From DASXHD01 sp036488725 (GTDB lineage: Bacteria; Myxococcota_A; Polyangia; Polyangiales; Polyangiaceae), in contig DASXHD010000057.1 of NCBI GenBank assembly GCA_036488725.1, forward strand, positions 1 through 64,000: a stretch of 64,000 bases of DNA, given 5' to 3'. Below, in pieces: positions 50,759-58,604 of the stretch; positions within the stretch are counted from its first letter, which is position 1, and each line of letters opens with the position of its first letter. A program made the translations under genes and the position numbers. The notes beneath the pieces are model-generated. The model worked only from the letters and a program-made list of their open reading frames with translations. It searched no databases and had not been told where the DNA came from.

Positions 50759-52114
50759 TCAGTTCGGCTGCGGAACCGGCGGTGGCTTGGCGTCGTCGAT
50801 GACGCACGCTGCGAGGTCGAAGAACATGAACTCGAGCGATGCTTCTTGCTCGGTGAGGCTCAGCGTCGAGGTGCTTCCGACGTGAAGGTCGGCGAGCACC
50901 GCGCGGCCGCAACGCTTGTCGGGATCGGCCGTCGTCGGCGTGTTGATCGAAATGTACGCAGGGATCTGATCGCTCGAATCGTAAATCCACTGCTGCGACA
51001 GCCCCGGCTTCGTGCTCGCGATGTCCTCGACGATGCTCGTCGCCGGATCGATCGGCACGCTGCCGTACGCGTCGCTCGGAAAGACGCCGTGCATCCAATC
51101 GGCCATCGCCTTGCCTTTCGGAAACGACGTGTCGATCGCCCACGGTCCCGGCCCGGGGATCCCCCAATCGCTCGCCCAGTTCGCGGCGTTTTTCATGTCC
51201 GCCGCGGCGGGCTCGGTCGCGCCCTCGTCGAGCAGGCCGTCGAAAAAATTGATTTGATAGTGCGACCCGAAGAAGCGTCCGCCGGCGTTCAGATACGCGT
51301 CGAGATTCGTGTGCGCGGTGTTCCCTCGCGGATACGGGCCGCACTCGCACGAGTTGATGAGGATGTCGTACTGGCTCATCGCGTTGGCGTCGTCCCAAAA
51401 CGCGTACGCGTCGGTCGAGCCAGTGAGCGGAAAATCGGATTGCTTGCCTTGATAGACGTGCACCGCGCCGCTCCCGCTCGACGAGGTAAACTCGGTCGGG
51501 TCGATGCCGACCTTCGCGAACAGATCGTTCATTGGGTCGCAACCGGTCGAGAGCGCGATGCGCGGCATGTCGCCTTCGCTCTGCTTGGCCGGCAAGCGAA
51601 GTCGATCGCTCGGCGTCGCCGAATTCGGGAACGGATTGTCCTGACACGCGACGACCGGCGACGGCATCGTGTACGCGCGCCGCCACTTTCCGATTTGGAC
51701 GACCAGCGGAATGTCTTGTCCAACGGGCACGTCGGTCAGCGTGAATTTGCCGTTCGCGTCGCTGAGCGTCACGGCGACGACGTTGCTGATCGTGGCCGCG
51801 CAGACGTCGCAGCTCGGGCCGTGCTTGATCACGGGAAGCGGATCGTTCGGAAACTTCGGGATGTAGACGAGCGCGTCGTAGAGCGGGTTGTTGCCGCCGG
51901 GATCGTAGACCGTGCCGGAGATCGTCGTGTGCGCGCCGCCGTCGCAGGCGACGACCTCGCACGTGAGGCCGCAACCCGCCTCCGCGCCGGCGTCCGGAAA
52001 TGCGGGCGCGTCGAAGACGGTGCCTGAGTCGGTCGACGCGCCGGCGTCGCCGTCGAAGCGATTGCTTCCGCACGCGGTCACGCTCAAAAGCGCGGCGACC
52101 ACGAGCGCTCTCAT
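50759..52114 (-). CDS. Two-domain lipoprotein, paralogue of the gene at 32.2 kb
   Basis: A 451-residue lipoprotein (LLSVTAC, Cys15) with the same layout as 32230-33594: Cys-rich linker (CGLTCEVVACDGG), carboxypeptidase-regulatory-like domain (TISGTVYDPG, VAVTLSDANGKFTLTDVPVG, IPLVVQIGKWRR) and a ThuA/amidotransferase-like C-terminal domain (YDILINSCECGP, LNAGGRFFGSHYQINFF). Both end in FDLxxCVxDDxKPP. ATG 52114 overlaps the upstream Cys-rich lipoprotein stop (ATGA). Function unknown. Confidence 0.75.
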   Translation of the reverse strand: MRALVVAALLSVTACGSNRFDGDAGASTDSGTVFDAPAFPDAGAEAGCGLTCEVVACDGGAHTTISGTVYDPGGNNPLYDALVYIPKFPNDPLPVIKHGPSCDVCAATISNVVAVTLSDANGKFTLTDVPVGQDIPLVVQIGKWRRAYTMPSPVVACQDNPFPNSATPSDRLRLPAKQSEGDMPRIALSTGCDPMNDLFAKVGIDPTEFTSSSGSGAVHVYQGKQSDFPLTGSTDAYAFWDDANAMSQYDILINSCECGPYPRGNTAHTNLDAYLNAGGRFFGSHYQINFFDGLLDEGATEPAAADMKNAANWASDWGIPGPGPWAIDTSFPKGKAMADWMHGVFPSDAYGSVPIDPATSIVEDIASTKPGLSQQWIYDSSDQIPAYISINTPTTADPDKRCGRAVLADLHVGSTSTLSLTEQEASLEFMFFDLAACVIDDAKPPPVPQPN

Positions 52115-52815
52115 AGCTGCACGCAGCCGCTGAACGGAAATTGGCTGGACGTATCGCACGCGCCCGCGTCGCCGAACGCGCTCTCGAGCCAGAACTCGCG
52201 GCACGGCATGTCGGGGTTGTCGTCGTCGGGCCCCGCATCGGTCCACGGGCCTGTCGGATCGGTCGCGCCGGGAATGGTGCCGCACTCGGTCACGCACGCC
52301 GACTCGCCGCCCCAGCCTGCGTCGACGTCGCACGGGTGACCGTAGATCGCACAGAAATCCTCGCAGATGCTCCCGCACGCGCCGAAGCCGTACGCTCCTG
52401 CGTGCGCGCAGTTGCCGCCGGCGTCGGTCGCGGCGAGCGCGAGGAAGTGGCCCCGGCACGCGAGCGAGTTTCCGCTCGATGCGTCGGCGCCGGCGTCGTT
52501 CGGGATCGTCGCGCACACGGCGAGGCACGTCGCCTTGTCGATGAATTGCGTGTTGCCCCCAGTGCAGAGCGTCGTGATCGTGTTGCAGTACGCGTCGCAA
52601 TCGAGCGGGACGACGCCGCCTTCGCCGTCGACTCCGGCGTCGCTCGGCTGCGCGTCGGAGCCCGTGTCGCTCGCGGTCGCGTCTTTGGTGGCGGAGTCCT
52701 GCTCTGTCGCATCGCTCGTCGCGTCGGGCCCGCCGTCGGCGAACGTGACGTCGTCGCCGCACGCGGCGAGAAGAATCAGCGCCACGCCCGCCCATTTCCC
52801 CTGCGCGTAGGCCAT
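52111..52815 (-). CDS. Cysteine-rich lipoprotein
   Basis: A 234-residue lipoprotein with lipobox Cys19 (ALILLAAC), a long Asp/Ala/Ser linker (residues about 25-70) and a domain with about 14 cysteines (LDCDAYCNTITTLC, KATCLAVCATIPN, ACGSICEDFCAIYGHPCD, SACVTECGTIPGA). The repeat CxxYCxxxxxxC form is common in myxobacterial surface proteins. It is translationally coupled to the following two-domain lipoprotein, suggesting they act together. Function unknown. Confidence 0.75.
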   Translation of the reverse strand: MAYAQGKWAGVALILLAACGDDVTFADGGPDATSDATEQDSATKDATASDTGSDAQPSDAGVDGEGGVVPLDCDAYCNTITTLCTGGNTQFIDKATCLAVCATIPNDAGADASSGNSLACRGHFLALAATDAGGNCAHAGAYGFGACGSICEDFCAIYGHPCDVDAGWGGESACVTECGTIPGATDPTGPWTDAGPDDDNPDMPCREFWLESAFGDAGACDTSSQFPFSGCVQL

Positions 52816-52856
52816 TCACAAAAAGTACCACCGATGACGCGAATCGCCCGCGCTTT

Positions 52857-54524
52857 CTATGCGGTCGCCAACCGTTCGCTCCACGGCGACGACTCGAGCA
52901 ACCGCGTCGCGCGGCGCCGCAGCTTGCCCTCGAGCCGGCGCGTCGTCGCGGCCTCGAGCGCGTCAGCGAGCGCCTCGCCGGAGGCGAAGCGATCCTTCGG
53001 ATCTTTCGCGAGCGCGATCGCGAGAACGAGATCGACCTCGCGCGGAAGATCGGCGAGCGCCGTCGGCCGAACGGGCGTCGACACCATCACCGACACGAGA
53101 ACCTGCGCGACGTCCGCGCCGCTGAACGGTTGGCAACCCGTGAGCGCGCGGTACGCGACCGCGCCCAGCCCGTACATGTCCGCCGCCGCGGTGACGTCGC
53201 CGTTGCGCGCTTGCTCGGGCGCCATGTACTGCGGCGTGCCGACCGCGGCTCCTTCGGTGAGCGTGCTCGCTTGATCGCCGAGCTTCGAAATTCCGAAGTC
53301 GAGGATCTTCCACGTCACCGATCCGTCGGGACCTGCCGAGCGAAAGACGTTCTGCGGTTTGAGGTCGCGGTGAACGATGCCGGCGGCGTGCGCCACGCGA
53401 AGACCGCGACCGACCTGGCGCGCGAGCTCGACGACCTCCGGCGGCGCGAGCCGCTCTTTTTTTCGGAGGATGTGCGCGAGGTCCTCGCCTTCGAGACGCT
53501 CCATCGCGAGATACGGAAGCGGCGCCGACTCGTCGCCGACCTCGAGCACCTTGACGACGTGCGGCGACTCGAGCGACGCCGCGATGCGCACCTCGCGCAA
53601 GAATCGGCGCACGAAATCCGCGCGCGCGAGCACCTCGGGCAAGAGCATCTTCACCGCCGCGGGCGTCCCGTCCTTCACGTGGACGGCGTCGTAGACCTCG
53701 CCCATCCCGCCGCGCGCGAGAATGGCGCCGAGCTTGAACGAGCCGAGCGTTTGATCCGTGAAGCGACCGAGGCCGCCCGCTTGGAGCGCGTTCTCGAGAT
53801 CGCGACGCGCCTCGAGGAAGAGCGCTTCGCGATGCGACGCGGTGCGAACGGCGGCGTCGCGCTCGGCGAGCGACGTGACGATGACCTCCCGCGTGCGACG
53901 TGCCTGCGAGTAGACGAGACACAAAAAACCGATGAACGCGACGATGAGGACCGCGAGCCCCATCGTGCCGACGTAACGCGTCGCCGAGAGAACGCCGCGA
54001 TCGACGAGCCAACCCGCGGCGATCGGAATCGAGAGCCCGGCGAACGGCGCGATGCTCCCGATCAACGTGACGAACGCGACGCGCCGGTCGTAACCCAGGC
54101 ACGCCGTGTAGACGTTGAGCACGAACATCGCGAGGATCGGACCGAAGACGCCGAGGAAGTAGATGATGCCGGTGTTGAGAAGCGACGCGACGACGAAGTA
54201 GAGGAGGACCTTCTTCTGCGTATAGCGACGCGAGCTCGACGCGGCGTACCAGAGCCACGCGTTGTCGAGCGTCGCCGCGCCGAACGAAATCAGCGCGACG
54301 AGCTTCGCCGTGTGATCGCCGCCGTAGAGCGGCGAGGTCGCGATCGCGAACAAGTTGAACGCGACCCCGGTGATGGCCATGCGCCGGCTCTGTTCGATCT
54401 CGGCGCCGTGGAGGACGGTCTCGGGGCTCGGGACCACCGTCGACGTCGAGTCGTGCGTCACGATCGACGTGGACGACGTCGCGGGCGGCGGCGCTTGCAT
54501 CAACGTCGGGTCATCGTTCCCCAC
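52857..54524 (-). CDS. Ser/Thr protein kinase with N-terminal multi-helix membrane domain
   Basis: A 555-residue kinase. Residues about 50-206 contain six membrane segments (including LYFVVASLLNTGIIYFLGVF and GLAVLIVAFIGFLCLVY), followed by a linker coiled coil and a cytoplasmic kinase: ARGGMGEVYDA, Lys292 (AAVKML), HRDLKPQN with Asp387, DFG at 409-411, GTPQYMAPEQ. All catalytic residues are present. The GTG start at 54524 is the most upstream; ATG 54500 is possible. Its promoter shares a 36-base gap with the divergent cassette at 54561. Confidence 0.88.
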   Translation of the reverse strand: MGNDDPTLMQAPPPATSSTSIVTHDSTSTVVPSPETVLHGAEIEQSRRMAITGVAFNLFAIATSPLYGGDHTAKLVALISFGAATLDNAWLWYAASSSRRYTQKKVLLYFVVASLLNTGIIYFLGVFGPILAMFVLNVYTACLGYDRRVAFVTLIGSIAPFAGLSIPIAAGWLVDRGVLSATRYVGTMGLAVLIVAFIGFLCLVYSQARRTREVIVTSLAERDAAVRTASHREALFLEARRDLENALQAGGLGRFTDQTLGSFKLGAILARGGMGEVYDAVHVKDGTPAAVKMLLPEVLARADFVRRFLREVRIAASLESPHVVKVLEVGDESAPLPYLAMERLEGEDLAHILRKKERLAPPEVVELARQVGRGLRVAHAAGIVHRDLKPQNVFRSAGPDGSVTWKILDFGISKLGDQASTLTEGAAVGTPQYMAPEQARNGDVTAAADMYGLGAVAYRALTGCQPFSGADVAQVLVSVMVSTPVRPTALADLPREVDLVLAIALAKDPKDRFASGEALADALEAATTRRLEGKLRRRATRLLESSPWSERLATA

Positions 54525-54560
54525 GATTTCGAGAGTACGGTGGAGTAGCTTCGTCGCACC

Positions 54561-55076
54561 ATGCTTTCTCACTTGTTCGTCGTCGCGCTCTCGGGTGCGG
54601 CCCTCGCCGAGCCCCCGCCACCTCGGCCGTCGCCGAACCATGCGCTCGCGTTCGCGGTCGGCGCGGCGATCGACGCGGTGGCCTTCGCGGTCGGCGTCGC
54701 CCTCGTCGGGTCGGATCCGCCCGGCTTCGATCAAGCGCGCGCGGGTTGGGTGACGTTCAGCGCCGGGCTCGCGCTCGGTCCGTTCGTGGCCCACGCGATG
54801 GCGGGCGAGTGGGCGCGCGGCGCGATTTTCTCGGCCGTTCCGCTCGCGGCGACGATCGGCAACGCCGCCGTTCTCTATTCCTCGTCGACGCAAACGATCG
54901 ATCTCACGCCGCTCAATCAAGACCAGCGCCTCGTCTACGTGTTCACGTGCGTCGGGCTGCTCGGCTCGATCATCGGGCTCGTCGACGCCGTCGCGTTTCA
55001 TCCGAAGAGCGGCGTTCGCGTCACGCCGACGGTCTCACGAACGGGCGCCGGGCTCGTCCTCGGAGGATCGTTTTGA
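54561..55076 (+). CDS. Membrane protein of unknown function, first gene of a DUF4266/DUF3570 cassette
   Basis: A 171-residue protein with a signal peptide (MLSHLFVVALSGAALA then EPPPP) and about four membrane segments (ALAFAVGAAIDAVAFAVGVA, VTFSAGLALGPFVAHAMAG, AIFSAVPLAATIGNAAVLY, VFTCVGLLGSIIGLVDAVA). It has no recognised domain. The stop overlaps the TTG start of the DUF4266 gene (TTGA), so it is probably part of that redox cassette. Confidence 0.65.
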   Translation: MLSHLFVVALSGAALAEPPPPRPSPNHALAFAVGAAIDAVAFAVGVALVGSDPPGFDQARAGWVTFSAGLALGPFVAHAMAGEWARGAIFSAVPLAATIGNAAVLYSSSTQTIDLTPLNQDQRLVYVFTCVGLLGSIIGLVDAVAFHPKSGVRVTPTVSRTGAGLVLGGSF

Positions 55077-55291
55077 CCCTCGCACGCGCCGGCGCCCTCG
55101 CCCTTCTCGCTTTCGCGCTCACGGGCTGCGTCATCGTTCCGCAGAATCGCCGCGGCCGTCTCGCCGATCCGCTCATGAACCTGCGCGACGACCCGCTCGA
55201 CGGCTATCGCCGCCAAAAAGTCTACACGACGCGCGAAGGCGCCGCGGGCGGCGACGGCGCGAGCGCCGGCGGAGGCTGCAGCTGCCAATGA
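55073..55291 (+). CDS. DUF4266 family lipoprotein with terminal CxC motif
   Basis: A 72-residue lipoprotein: signal with Cys19 (FALTGC), then the DUF4266 pattern ADPLMNLRDDPLDGYRRQK, REGAAGGDGASAGGGCSCQ. Family members typically end in a Gly-rich CxC motif, as here (CSC). The gene pairs with DUF3570 and thioredoxin-like genes in many bacteria, often near ApbE flavin transferases. TTG start 55073; its stop overlaps the next ATG. Confidence 0.8.
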   Translation: MTLARAGALALLAFALTGCVIVPQNRRGRLADPLMNLRDDPLDGYRRQKVYTTREGAAGGDGASAGGGCSCQ

Positions 55292-56457
55292 CGCGCTTTC
55301 TTCTCGCGCTCGCCCTCTGCTCGTTCGCGAGCCTCGCGCGCGCAGACGACGCGATCGACGTCGCGCGAATTTTGGGCCTGCCGAGCGACGCCATCCGCAT
55401 CACGTCGGCCGCGATTCGTTTGACCGCCTACGAGCAAGACGGTCACGGCTACCAGTCGAAGGCCGGCCCGATCGGCGGTCCCGGCTCGGAGCGTCTCACC
55501 GTCTTCGAGCCCCAGCTCGAAGTGCGCGCGACGCAGGGCGACCGCATCACGCACCGCATCTGGGTGCCCATCGACGTCGTGACGTCGGCGTCGGCCAACG
55601 CGATCGATCGCGGCGCCACGCCCGACGTCATCAGCAACGCGTCGCGCCAGAACGAGGCCGGCAGCATCGATTGGACCGTCGATTACAAAGCAACCCCGAC
55701 GACGCAGATCTCCTTTCGCAGCGCCGCGCACCTCGAAGAAGAATTTCGCGCGTGGGTCGTCGGCATGTCGGTGAGCCAGGGCTTCTTCGAGCAAAACACG
55801 GTGCTCACGCTCGGCATCCTGTCGGACCTCGATTGGTTCGATCACTTCAACCTCGACGGCTCGCGCTACGGCATCGCGCGCCGCAGCTCGAACACGGGCT
55901 CGCTCTCGCTCACGCAGGTGCTGTCGCCGACGACGCTCGTCGAAGCGAGCTACGGCGTCACGATTCAAGCCGGCGAGCTCGGCAACACCTGGAACATCGT
56001 CCCGCTCGAAGACGGCACGGTCGACCACGAGCTCCTCCCAGGCTCGCGCCTCCGTCAGTCGGTCGTCGGCCGCATCGCGCAAGCCCTCCCGTGGAACGCC
56101 GTGCTCAAGGGCTACTACCGTTTTTATTTCGACGACTGGTCGATCGTCGCGCACACGTTCGAGGCGCAGTACCTCCAGCACCTCGGCAAGCGGCTCTATG
56201 TCGGCGCCGGTTACCGCCATCACACGCAAACCGGCGCGAGCTTCTTCACGACGCGCGCCAATTTCTCGATGCCGTTTCGGACCGCCGACAGCGATCTCGC
56301 GCCGCTCGACTCCGATTCGATCACCGGACGCGTCGGAATCGACGTGCCGCGCGGAAACGAAGGTACGCTGCACTTCGACCTCGCCTACGAACGCTACGTC
56401 CGCTCGAACGACCTCGCCGCCAACGTCTTCACATGTTCCACCGCAGTCTTGTTTTGA
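55288..56457 (+). CDS. DUF3570 outer-membrane beta-barrel protein
   Basis: A 389-residue protein: signal peptide (MTRFLLALALCSFASLARA) and alternating beta-strand pattern through the rest, with typical barrel features such as LTQVLSPTTLVEASYGVTIQ, GYYRFYFDDWSIVAHTFEAQ, YVGAGYRHHTQTGASFF and a C-terminal strand. This is the DUF3570 family as I know it. It overlaps its neighbours (ATGA upstream, 25 bases downstream), indicating tight coupling in the cassette. Confidence 0.8.
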   Translation: MTRFLLALALCSFASLARADDAIDVARILGLPSDAIRITSAAIRLTAYEQDGHGYQSKAGPIGGPGSERLTVFEPQLEVRATQGDRITHRIWVPIDVVTSASANAIDRGATPDVISNASRQNEAGSIDWTVDYKATPTTQISFRSAAHLEEEFRAWVVGMSVSQGFFEQNTVLTLGILSDLDWFDHFNLDGSRYGIARRSSNTGSLSLTQVLSPTTLVEASYGVTIQAGELGNTWNIVPLEDGTVDHELLPGSRLRQSVVGRIAQALPWNAVLKGYYRFYFDDWSIVAHTFEAQYLQHLGKRLYVGAGYRHHTQTGASFFTTRANFSMPFRTADSDLAPLDSDSITGRVGIDVPRGNEGTLHFDLAYERYVRSNDLAANVFTCSTAVLF

Positions 56458-56900
56458 TCGCATTCGCTTTCGCTTGCGCGAGCGAAGCTCCTCCGCGCGC
56501 GCTTCCGACCGCGGACCTCACGCACGTTCCGGTCCTCGACGCGGCCGGCAAGACGACCAGCCTCGCCGCGCTCGCGAACGGTCGCGTCGTCGTCGCGTCG
56601 CTCTGGGCGCCGTGGTGCGAAGGATGTCGGCAGGAAGAGCCGGCGCTCTTGCGGCTCAGCCATCTCGCGCACGAACGCGGCGATTTCGTGCTCGTCTCGA
56701 TCGCGATCGACGCGCGCGCCGAGGACGTCGCCGGTCCACTCGCCTACCCGCGCGTGCTCGACACGGGCGCGTTCGCCGACATCGGTCACCGACGCGTGCC
56801 GGCGACGCTCGTGATCGACGCCATGGGCCGCACCGTCTTCGAAGGCGGCGCTCTCGACCGCGCCGCCCTCGAAGCGTTGACGAAGGCCATCGCCCGCTGA
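56433..56900 (+). CDS. TlpA-like thioredoxin-fold lipoprotein
   Basis: A 155-residue lipoprotein (IAFAFAC, Cys15) with a thioredoxin/TlpA fold: ASLWAPWCEGCRQEEPALLR holds the redox CxxC pair (CEGC), and the cis-Pro loop is RVPATLVIDAMGRTVF. It would reduce or oxidise periplasmic disulfides. It starts inside the DUF3570 gene (25-base overlap) and completes the cassette. Likely partner of the DUF4266 lipoprotein and barrel; an ApbE gene is not seen in the window. Confidence 0.85.
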   Translation: MFHRSLVLIAFAFACASEAPPRALPTADLTHVPVLDAAGKTTSLAALANGRVVVASLWAPWCEGCRQEEPALLRLSHLAHERGDFVLVSIAIDARAEDVAGPLAYPRVLDTGAFADIGHRRVPATLVIDAMGRTVFEGGALDRAALEALTKAIAR

Positions 56901-58604
56901 GTGGCAGGCGCCGTTGCCTGTAAGCGCTTGGAGCACACGAGCCGACTCTTTTCGCAGGAGGGCTTCCGGCCTTCTCGCGATGGCTCTATCGTCGAACGAG
57001 TGGACGTCACCGAGGCCGAGCAGCCTCGCGGAATGGGGGCATTCCGCATTTTGCGCCGGCTCCCCGCGAGCTCGCGCGAAGTGTTCCTCGCGCGCGCCGA
57101 GGACGGTCACGAGGTCGTGCTCAAAGTGTTCGGCGCGCCGCAGCGCAATCAAGGGCTCTTCGATCCGAAGATCGCCGACGAAGCGAGCGCCTACGCGCGG
57201 CTCGCTCACGCGAACATCGTCAAGGTCGTCGACATGTTCTCGGCGGACGGGCAGTTCGTCATCGCGCTCGAGTACGTCGACGGCGCGCCGCTCTCGTATG
57301 TTCGCGCGGCGCTCGAGCGCATCGGCCGCGCGGTGCCCGACGCGTGCTGGCTCTACGTGATGCACGGCGTGTTCGCCGCGCTCGCGGAAGCGCACGGCGC
57401 GAAGGACCCGCAAGGAAAATCCGCGCCGGTCATTCACCGCGGCGTCAACCCGTCGAACGTGCTGCTCGCTTGGGACGGCGCGGTGAAGCTCGGCAACTTC
57501 AACATCGCTCAGAGCGTGCGCGTCCTGCGAGACTCGAACCCCGGCGTCACGTGGGGCAGCTACGGTTATTTCGCGCCGGAGCAAGTGAGGCTCGAGACGC
57601 CCAGCACGTACAGCGACGTGTACTCGGCGACGCTCGTTCTCTGGGAGCTTCTCGCCGGACGCAAAGGCATCGAGCGACAGTCGCTGCCGGACGTCGAGCT
57701 GCTCAAGGCGATGGCCACGCCGAATTTGACGCCGCTCGAAAAGATTCGTCACGATCTCACGGCGCCGGTGCGCTACGCAGTGCGCGCGGGTCTCGAGTCG
57801 GATCCGAAGCGGCGCTACGTCGACGCGGCCCGCATTCGCGACGTGCTGCGCGCCGCGGTGAACACGGACGCGGCGCGCGCCGAGCTCGTCGAGCTCCTCG
57901 CCGCGGTGAAGGCGACGCAGCCGGAGCCTTCGGTCGCGCCCCCGCCGCCGGAGGTTTCTCCGGCCGCCGAAGCGCCGATCTCGATCACCTCGCTCGCGCC
58001 CGATCCGGATCCCGAGGCTCCGCCGCCGCCGCCCATGCCGCCGCCGCCGCTGCCGGCGCTCGAGCCGATCGCGCCCGAGCCGCCCGCGACGCCCAACGCG
58101 ATCGTGCTCGATTTCGCGCGCGAGCCCGAGCCAGCGCCGCCCATCTCGAAACGGAGGGTCGCAGGTCGCCGCGCGCGCGGGCTGCTCGTGCTGACGATCG
58201 GGATGTGGATCGCCGCGGCGTGCGTCTTCGGGGCGGCCATCTTCGTGCGCACGCACGCGCACGCCGCGAGCGCTCCGCTGAAGCTCGCGCCGACGGCATC
58301 GACGATCGCGCCCGGCACGCCAGTCGCGGCGGTCGCGACGACATCGACGGTCGCCGCCGCGCCCACCGAGCCGCCTGCGACGACCGCGGAGCCTCCGCCG
58401 GCGCCAGAGATCACGTCCCGTCGCGGGCGCATCGTCTTCCCCGCGTGGGCGAAAGAGCACCGCGTCTACGTCGATCATCACGTCGCCGGCGACGGCAGCA
58501 AGCCGCTCGACCTCGCATGCGGCGCGCACGTCGTCCGCATCGGCAGCCACGGCAAGACGCAGTCGGTGGACGTCCCGTGCGGCGGTGACGTCTCGGTCGA
58601 GTGA
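56901..58604 (+). CDS. Pseudokinase (Ser/Thr kinase-like) with C-terminal PEGA-like domain
   Basis: A 567-residue kinase-fold protein that appears inactive. The ATP Lys75 (VVLKVF) and Glu are kept, but the catalytic HRD is HRG (VIHRGVNPSN, 178-187) and DFG reads NFN (LGNFNIA, 199-201), so both Asp are gone. GTW-GSYGYFAPEQV follows as in kinases. A Pro-rich linker leads to a membrane helix (LLVLTIGMWIAAACVFGAAI, about 430-450), a disordered stretch and a PEGA-like domain (RIVFPAWAKEHRVYVDHH). GTG 56901 is the earliest start; GTG 57000 is possible. A hairpin CAGGC-GCCGTT-GCCTG lies at 56905-56920. Confidence 0.8.
   Translation: MAGAVACKRLEHTSRLFSQEGFRPSRDGSIVERVDVTEAEQPRGMGAFRILRRLPASSREVFLARAEDGHEVVLKVFGAPQRNQGLFDPKIADEASAYARLAHANIVKVVDMFSADGQFVIALEYVDGAPLSYVRAALERIGRAVPDACWLYVMHGVFAALAEAHGAKDPQGKSAPVIHRGVNPSNVLLAWDGAVKLGNFNIAQSVRVLRDSNPGVTWGSYGYFAPEQVRLETPSTYSDVYSATLVLWELLAGRKGIERQSLPDVELLKAMATPNLTPLEKIRHDLTAPVRYAVRAGLESDPKRRYVDAARIRDVLRAAVNTDAARAELVELLAAVKATQPEPSVAPPPPEVSPAAEAPISITSLAPDPDPEAPPPPPMPPPPLPALEPIAPEPPATPNAIVLDFAREPEPAPPISKRRVAGRRARGLLVLTIGMWIAAACVFGAAIFVRTHAHAASAPLKLAPTASTIAPGTPVAAVATTSTVAAAPTEPPATTAEPPPAPEITSRRGRIVFPAWAKEHRVYVDHHVAGDGSKPLDLACGAHVVRIGSHGKTQSVDVPCGGDVSVE

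Noticed and set aside
56905..56920. Hairpin CAGGC-GCCGTT-GCCTG as an intrinsic terminator after the TlpA gene
   Set aside because: The stem is only 5 bp and no U-tract follows; it may lie inside the pseudokinase frame, so I noted it only there.
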